A DNA stretch of 5,309 nt from Frankiales bacterium (lineage in GTDB: Bacteria; Actinomycetota; Actinomycetes; Mycobacteriales; SCTD01), in contig SCTD01000583.1 of NCBI GenBank assembly GCA_004299215.1, forward strand, positions 1 through 5,309. The letters run 5' to 3'. The position numbers and the translations under genes are program-made. Positions 3,770 to 5,309 of the stretch are shown piece after piece; the first letter of the stretch is position 1, and every line of letters starts with the position of its first letter. Below the pieces are notes generated by a model that worked only from the letters and a program-made list of their open reading frames with translations, did not search any database and was not told where the DNA came from.

Positions 3770-5309
3770 GTGGACTTCTCCATCCGGCTCGCCCGAGCCG
3801 CGGCGATCATGACCTGGCTGAGCCTCGTCGTGGGCGTCGCCGCCGCGACCCTGATGCACCAGCTCGGCACGCCCGAGGGCGTGACGATCCACATCTACGC
3901 GATGTACCTCTGGACCGTCTTCGGCGTGCTCGTCACCGGCTTCCTCACCGTCCTGCCGAAGCTCGCGATGTCCTCGCACTTCGTGCTGAAGAACATCACG
4001 ATGGTCCGCGCGCTGCTGTGCATCTCGATCCACGTCTGGGTGACCGCGATGGTCGCCGTCAGCGGGGGCATCCGCGGGCCGTTCTGGATCTGCTACTTCG
4101 GCGTCGTCCTGTTCGCCGCGGTGTCCATGAACGCCTGGCAGGCGTCGCTGTTCGGCCTGTCCGCCTCGGTCGGCCTGGTGGTCGCGACCGGCATGGCGCA
4201 GACCCTCGACCGCGAGGCGGTCGGGCCGCTGCTGCTCGTCGGCGCGACCTTCCCGATCGTGTCGTGGTTCAACAGCTCGCTGTCGGCCGCCGTCTGGGAG
4301 CTGCGCCGCAAGGCCCGCGAGGAGCGCAAGGCCCTCGAGGAGCGGGTCGCCGAGCTGTCGGCCTACCTCGAGCGCGCGGCCCAGGGCGACCTGGCCGCCG
4401 AGGTCGACGTCGAGCACGAGACCGCCCAGCTCAAGGGCCTGTCGACCGCCTTCAACCACACCATCGCCAACCTGCGCGACCTGGTCGGTCAGATCCGCAG
4501 CGGCGGCGAGCAGATCGGCGCCTCCGCCGGCGAGCTGCTGGCCACCGCCGAGGAGCACGCCGCCTCCGCCACGCAGCAGTCCTCCGCCGTCTCCGAGACC
4601 ACCTCCACGATCGAGGAGCTGGCCGCGACGGCCGCCCAGATCGCCGAGACCTCCGAGGCCGTCGCCCGCTACGCGGCCGAGACGCTCCGCTACGCCGAGC
4701 AGGGCCGGGCCGCGGTCTCGGCCTCCGTCGAGTCGATGGACACCATCGCCGACCGGGTCGACTCGATCGCCACCCGCGCGCTGTCGCTCGGCGAGAAGAG
4801 CCACGAGATCGGTCGCATCCTCGACGTGATCGACGACCTGGCCGACCAGACCAACCTGCTCGCCCTCAACGCCGCCATCGAGGCCGCCCGCGCCGGTGAG
4901 CACGGCCGCGGCTTCGCCGTCGTCGCCTCCGAGGTGCGCAAGCTGGCCGAGCGCTCGCAGGAGTCGGCCGGGCAGATCCAGGCGATCGTCGGCGAGATCC
5001 AGGCCGAGACGAACTCCACGATCATCGCGTCGGAGGAGGGGGCCAAGGAGGTCCGCGCCGGCACCCAGCTCGCCCGCGGCGTCGTCGAGGCGCTCGAGCG
5101 GATCAGCGGCATGGTCGACGAGACCACCACGGCCGCCAAGGAGATCTCGATCGCGACGCAGCAGCAGCGGTCGGCCTCCGACCAGGTCGTCGCCGCGATG
5201 ACGCAGGTCTCCGACGTCTCCCGGCAGTACGCCGTCGGCTCCCGCCAGGCCGCTGCCGCCGCCGCCCAGCTCAACGTGCTGGCCGCCGAGCTGCGCAGCT
5301 CCATCGCCC
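3770..5309 (+). CDS. Methyl-accepting chemotaxis protein with six-helix membrane sensor (3' end outside window)
   Basis: 513 residues are visible with no stop before the window ends. By family it is a transmembrane chemoreceptor that controls CheA through CheW. The N-terminal 172 residues hold about six hydrophobic helices (about 8-29, 41-63, 78-98, 103-121, 124-143, 150-172) joined by short loops, with no extracellular ligand domain; an even number puts both ends in the cytoplasm. A HAMP-like segment follows (about 176-240), with LERAAQGDLAAEV typical of its connector. The signalling domain includes the first methylation helix, rich in E/Q/S/T (about 260-300), and the near-invariant hairpin tip IDDLADQTNLLALNAAIEAA (about 354-373), continuing AGEHGRGFAVVASEVRKLAE, where CheA and CheW bind. 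The second methylation region (about 455-495) is also present, so only a short tail is probably missing. It cannot be checked for a CheR-docking C-terminal peptide. Its ligand is unknown; the membrane-embedded sensor suggests a hydrophobic, membrane-borne or energy-state signal, but that is inference. Confidence 0.92.
   Translation, partial: MDFSIRLARAAAIMTWLSLVVGVAAATLMHQLGTPEGVTIHIYAMYLWTVFGVLVTGFLTVLPKLAMSSHFVLKNITMVRALLCISIHVWVTAMVAVSGGIRGPFWICYFGVVLFAAVSMNAWQASLFGLSASVGLVVATGMAQTLDREAVGPLLLVGATFPIVSWFNSSLSAAVWELRRKAREERKALEERVAELSAYLERAAQGDLAAEVDVEHETAQLKGLSTAFNHTIANLRDLVGQIRSGGEQIGASAGELLATAEEHAASATQQSSAVSETTSTIEELAATAAQIAETSEAVARYAAETLRYAEQGRAAVSASVESMDTIADRVDSIATRALSLGEKSHEIGRILDVIDDLADQTNLLALNAAIEAARAGEHGRGFAVVASEVRKLAERSQESAGQIQAIVGEIQAETNSTIIASEEGAKEVRAGTQLARGVVEALERISGMVDETTTAAKEISIATQQQRSASDQVVAAMTQVSDVSRQYAVGSRQAAAAAAQLNVLAAELRSSIA

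Noticed and set aside
2443..4903. Long overlapping minus-strand frames opposite cheW and the chemoreceptor gene
   Set aside because: Low-complexity translation without motifs, opposite clearly real + strand genes.
1..5309. tRNA, rRNA, CRISPR array, insertion sequence or attachment site
   Set aside because: No cloverleaf, regular repeat-spacer pattern, transposase motif or terminal inverted repeats seen on either strand.

Overview
The window is very GC-rich with strongly GC-biased third codon positions and GTG starts. It carries the end of a mycothiol-biosynthesis gene (mshB) next to chemotaxis genes. This points to a motile, high-GC actinomycete (Actinomycetota). The sequence alone does not fix the genus.

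All supported genes lie on the + strand. (1) 1-561 is the 3' part of an mshB-type zinc deacetylase; its start lies outside the window. (2) 562-781 is a 220-base spacer with a weak hairpin after mshB and two direct copies of a 15-base pseudopalindrome that fits the BldD box as I remember it. (3) 782-2752 is a divergent FtsH-like membrane AAA+ zinc metalloprotease with almost no extracytoplasmic domain, two insertions in the AAA module and a Glu in place of the Walker B Asp. (4) 2806-3183 is a small four-helix membrane protein, possibly DUF6113-like. (5) 3223-3678 is a single-domain CheW-like coupling protein. (6) 3770-5309 is a methyl-accepting chemotaxis protein with a six-helix membrane sensor; it runs off the window.

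The window divides into a mycothiol/proteolysis half and a chemotaxis half. CheW and the receptor should work together in a chemoreceptor array that controls a CheA kinase encoded elsewhere. Each has upstream a candidate FliA/WhiG-type (sigma-28) promoter with a 16-base spacer. The one before cheW sits so close to the GTG that the transcript would be leaderless, which fits the lack of a Shine-Dalgarno sequence. If the BldD boxes are real, the FtsH-like protease would be under c-di-GMP-linked developmental control. The most interesting features are the tandem BldD-like boxes, the unusual FtsH architecture and the paired sigma-28-like promoters.
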